The notes below the pieces were generated by a model, which saw only the letters and a list, made by a program, of their open reading frames with translations, was not told the DNA's origin and did not search any database. Below are positions 32,762 to 34,163 of a stretch of 34,163 nucleotides of DNA, in pieces; the stretch's first letter is position 1; the number at the start of each line of letters is the position of its first letter. This DNA comes from an uncultured Bryobacteraceae bacterium (lineage in GTDB: Bacteria > Acidobacteriota > Terriglobia > Bryobacterales > Bryobacteraceae). Both the position numbers and the translations under genes were made by a program. Location: contig CATPCJ010000226.1 in the NCBI GenBank assembly GCA_955652915.1, positions 1 through 34,163 on the forward strand, given 5' to 3'.

Positions 32762-33100
32762 ATGATGGTGGCTGGTTGCGTTATGGCGAGTTCTCAAGAC
32801 GGCATATGGATCATTGACGCTGAGGCGAAAACCGTTTTCGCCAACGACAGGATGGCTGAGATTCTACGGACTTCAGCGCCCGAGATGCTGGGGCAGCCTT
32901 CATTCACGTATGTTTTTCCCGAGGACGCGGACGACGCCCGGCGCTTGTTCGACGCCAAGAAGCGCGGCAGCGTGAACCCATTCAGCTTTCGACTACGCCG
33001 CGCGGACGGCTCAGCGGTTTCGGTCGAGGTGCAGGGGACGCCAATGCACAACGCAGCGGGTGATTTCCTGGGAATCGTGGGCACGTTTAGTACACGTTGA
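32762..33100 (+). CDS. Stand-alone PAS domain protein
   Basis: 112 residues that form one PAS fold: DGIWIIDAEAKTVFANDRMA, then EMLGQPSFTYVFPEDADDAR and RRADGSAVSVEVQGTPMHNA, GDFLGIVGTFS. PAS domains sense ligand or redox state and normally precede a kinase or cyclase domain. Here a stop follows directly and nothing attaches downstream, so it is either a single-domain sensor or the remains of a histidine kinase. No ribosome site is evident; an in-frame stop lies at 32711-32713. Divergent from the TPR gene. Confidence 0.7.
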   Translation: MMVAGCVMASSQDGIWIIDAEAKTVFANDRMAEILRTSAPEMLGQPSFTYVFPEDADDARRLFDAKKRGSVNPFSFRLRRADGSAVSVEVQGTPMHNAAGDFLGIVGTFSTR

Positions 33101-33398
33101 GCTCACGTCGAAGATCAACCGCCTCATCAAGAAAGATTCCGACTTTATGGTAATATCCACACCGGTGGCATGACGGACCGCGGCGCGCTCCGGGCGTCCA
33201 TTTGCGAATCCAAGATGCCAACTGAAGCAGTCCAACAGGGACTCACCCAACAAGACATGCGCCATGTATCCATTCGGCTGTTTCGCGGGTAATCTCGTGG
33301 CGCGCTGTTGCTGAGATAGAAAGCTACGCTGAAGAGCAGTCCATCATTCTACAAGCCGCTCGTCCCCACCGCCAGCGCTGGCGGGATTCCACGATAGC

Positions 33399-33464
33399 TG
33401 ACAAGGGCGGAGTGAAAGTTTCCCACCGCGGCGGAGGAAAAGGGGACCACGTATTTCTTTCGTA
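33399..33464. repeat. 66-base direct repeat, copy A
   Basis: Matches 34098-34163 with about four differences at a constant offset of 699 bases. Key words: CAAGGGCGGAG, CCCACCGCGGCGGAGGAAAA, GGGGACCAC. The wording resembles multiple terminal repeats of IS21-like elements, but I cannot confirm this. Confidence 0.85.
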
Positions 33465-33802
33465 GCCCGTTTTCGTTGACTTTGGAGCCGGCAACAAATT
33501 GGTGATTGCCAGATGGGCCGCACCGCGCCAGATCGAGAGGCGATTTGGCGTCGCACATTGCCAGATCGGGATCGAAGCTGGCCAACTGCTCGGTCAGGCC
33601 TGAAAGGACCCGTCGGCAGGTGCAGTATTTGGGCCTCCGGCCATACGGGCTATAAATCTCTCGCAGTTTGTGGATCGCACCCCCAAAAAGCGATCCGGCG
33701 TACATTCGGCTGCGAATCAGTCCTGTCCTCCGCAACAACGGATAACGTGAATTCGGTCGATTCCAGGTGACCTCCAAACAGATTAGAAGCAGCGATGGCG
33801 CA

Positions 33803-33855
33803 TAGCTCTGGCTCGCAGACGCCGCAGAGCGCCGGACGCCACTTACCAGAGCTAG
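33803..33855. other. Stem-loop with nine-base perfect arms
   Basis: TAGCTCTGG (33803-33811) pairs with CCAGAGCTA (33847-33855) around a GC-rich loop of 35 bases. It lies 15 bases beyond the stop of the small frame at 33871-33906 when read on the minus strand. No T-run follows, so it is not a standard terminator. Confidence 0.4.
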
Positions 33856-33870
33856 CCCGGGTTGAACTAA

Positions 33871-33906
33871 TTACGTCCGGACTGGTTCAATTCCCCCTTT
33901 GTACAT
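33871..33906 (-). CDS. Possible short ORF (11 residues)
   Basis: AGGAGG (plus 33915-33920) lies eight bases before ATG 33906, and the frame MYKGGIEPVRT ends at 33871. The ribosome site is as strong as any in the window. It may be a leader peptide, the start of a truncated gene, or chance. Confidence 0.2.
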   Translation of the reverse strand: MYKGGIEPVRT

Positions 33907-34097
33907 GGGTCTATCCTCCTTTCCTGTGAAATGAACTACAACCTTGTGCGCCGCCTCTAGGAAAGCACCCCATTGTTTACAAGCCGCTGAGCTTTGCAGA
34001 GGTTCCGCCGCGATTTGATCGTCGAAGAGCTCCGAATGGTCCCCCTGGCCGTTATCTGTCCACAGTCCAGCACCAGAATCTGCTCAACCCGGGTGAT

Positions 34098-34163
34098 TGT
34101 CAAGGGCGGAGCGAAAATTTCCCACCGCGGCGGAGGAAAAGGGGACCACATATTTCTTTCGTA
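34098..34163. repeat. 66-base direct repeat, copy B (reaches window edge)
   Basis: Same-orientation partner of 33399-33464; the match continues to the last base of the window, so the repeat is probably longer. Confidence 0.85.

Larger units (their letters stand above)
33101..34163. other. About 1 kb without a convincing gene
   Basis: Frames on both strands are short and lack family motifs. It contains the 66-base direct repeat (33399 and 34098), a stem-loop at 33803-33855 and a small frame with a strong ribosome site (33871-33906). It looks like an eroded mobile-element flank that continues past the right edge. Confidence 0.5.

Noticed and set aside
33349..33777. Minus-strand frame of 142 residues across the direct repeat
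   Set aside because: No recognised motif; its end merely translates the repeat. Left as unassigned rather than called a transposase.

Overview
The window looks like a chromosome segment from an Acidobacteriota bacterium, probably related to Solibacter/Bryobacterales. This is inferred from gene content, not from a marker gene. It holds three large carboxypeptidase-regulatory/TonB-dependent outer-membrane proteins, two PEP-CTERM proteins, secreted peptidases and hydrolases, an ECF42-type sigma factor with its YCII/DGPF partner, and remnants of a winged-helix/TPR signalling family that is abundant in that group. Coding sequence is moderately GC-rich and strand use is mixed. No rRNA, intact tRNA, CRISPR array or intact transposase is visible.

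Layout. 1-3.2 kb: the 5' part of a TonB-dependent receptor (minus), then a decayed winged-helix/transmembrane remnant and a pilin-like gene broken inside its prepilin cleavage motif. 3.3-7.4 kb: an M20 deacylase, a VOC protein, and a minus-strand ECF42 sigma/YCII pair, then a secreted DinB-fold protein. 7.6-11.7 kb: a second receptor, convergent with a thioredoxin-reductase-like flavoprotein that lacks its redox cysteines. 11.7-15.1 kb: a VapBC-type toxin-antitoxin pair with a palindromic operator, a tRNA-Asn-like 3' fragment, a Ycf46-like AAA ATPase and a PEP-CTERM protein with an abnormal tail. 15.2-19.6 kb: a 120-bp inverted repeat, a secreted M24 peptidase, a beta-lactamase-fold hydrolase, an alkyltransferase-like protein and an AraC/GyrI regulator. 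19.7-25 kb: a three-stem palindromic repeat, the third receptor, and a degraded group II intron that lies inside a second copy of the 120-bp repeat.

25-29.4 kb is the most coherent unit. Five minus-strand genes overlap end to end: egtB, egtD, then an OpuB/ProVWX-type ATPase, permease and lipoprotein binding protein. EgtD makes hercynine (histidine betaine) and EgtB oxidatively attaches sulfur on the way to ergothioneine. The transporter belongs to the betaine family that includes the ergothioneine importer EgtUV. The simplest reading is one transcript that both makes and moves ergothioneine or a related betaine.

29.6-34.2 kb: a CHRD/PEP-CTERM protein whose signal peptide is split by a one-base loss in an A-tract, two small unknown proteins, an N-terminally shortened TPR protein, a lone PAS domain, and about 1 kb without a convincing gene, bounded by a 66-bp direct repeat.

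Three themes recur. Convergent gene pairs overlap at their 3' ends four times. G-quadruplex-type tracts lie directly upstream of two minus-strand operons. Several genes show single lesions at decisive positions (pilin motif, CHRD signal peptide, PEP-CTERM tail).
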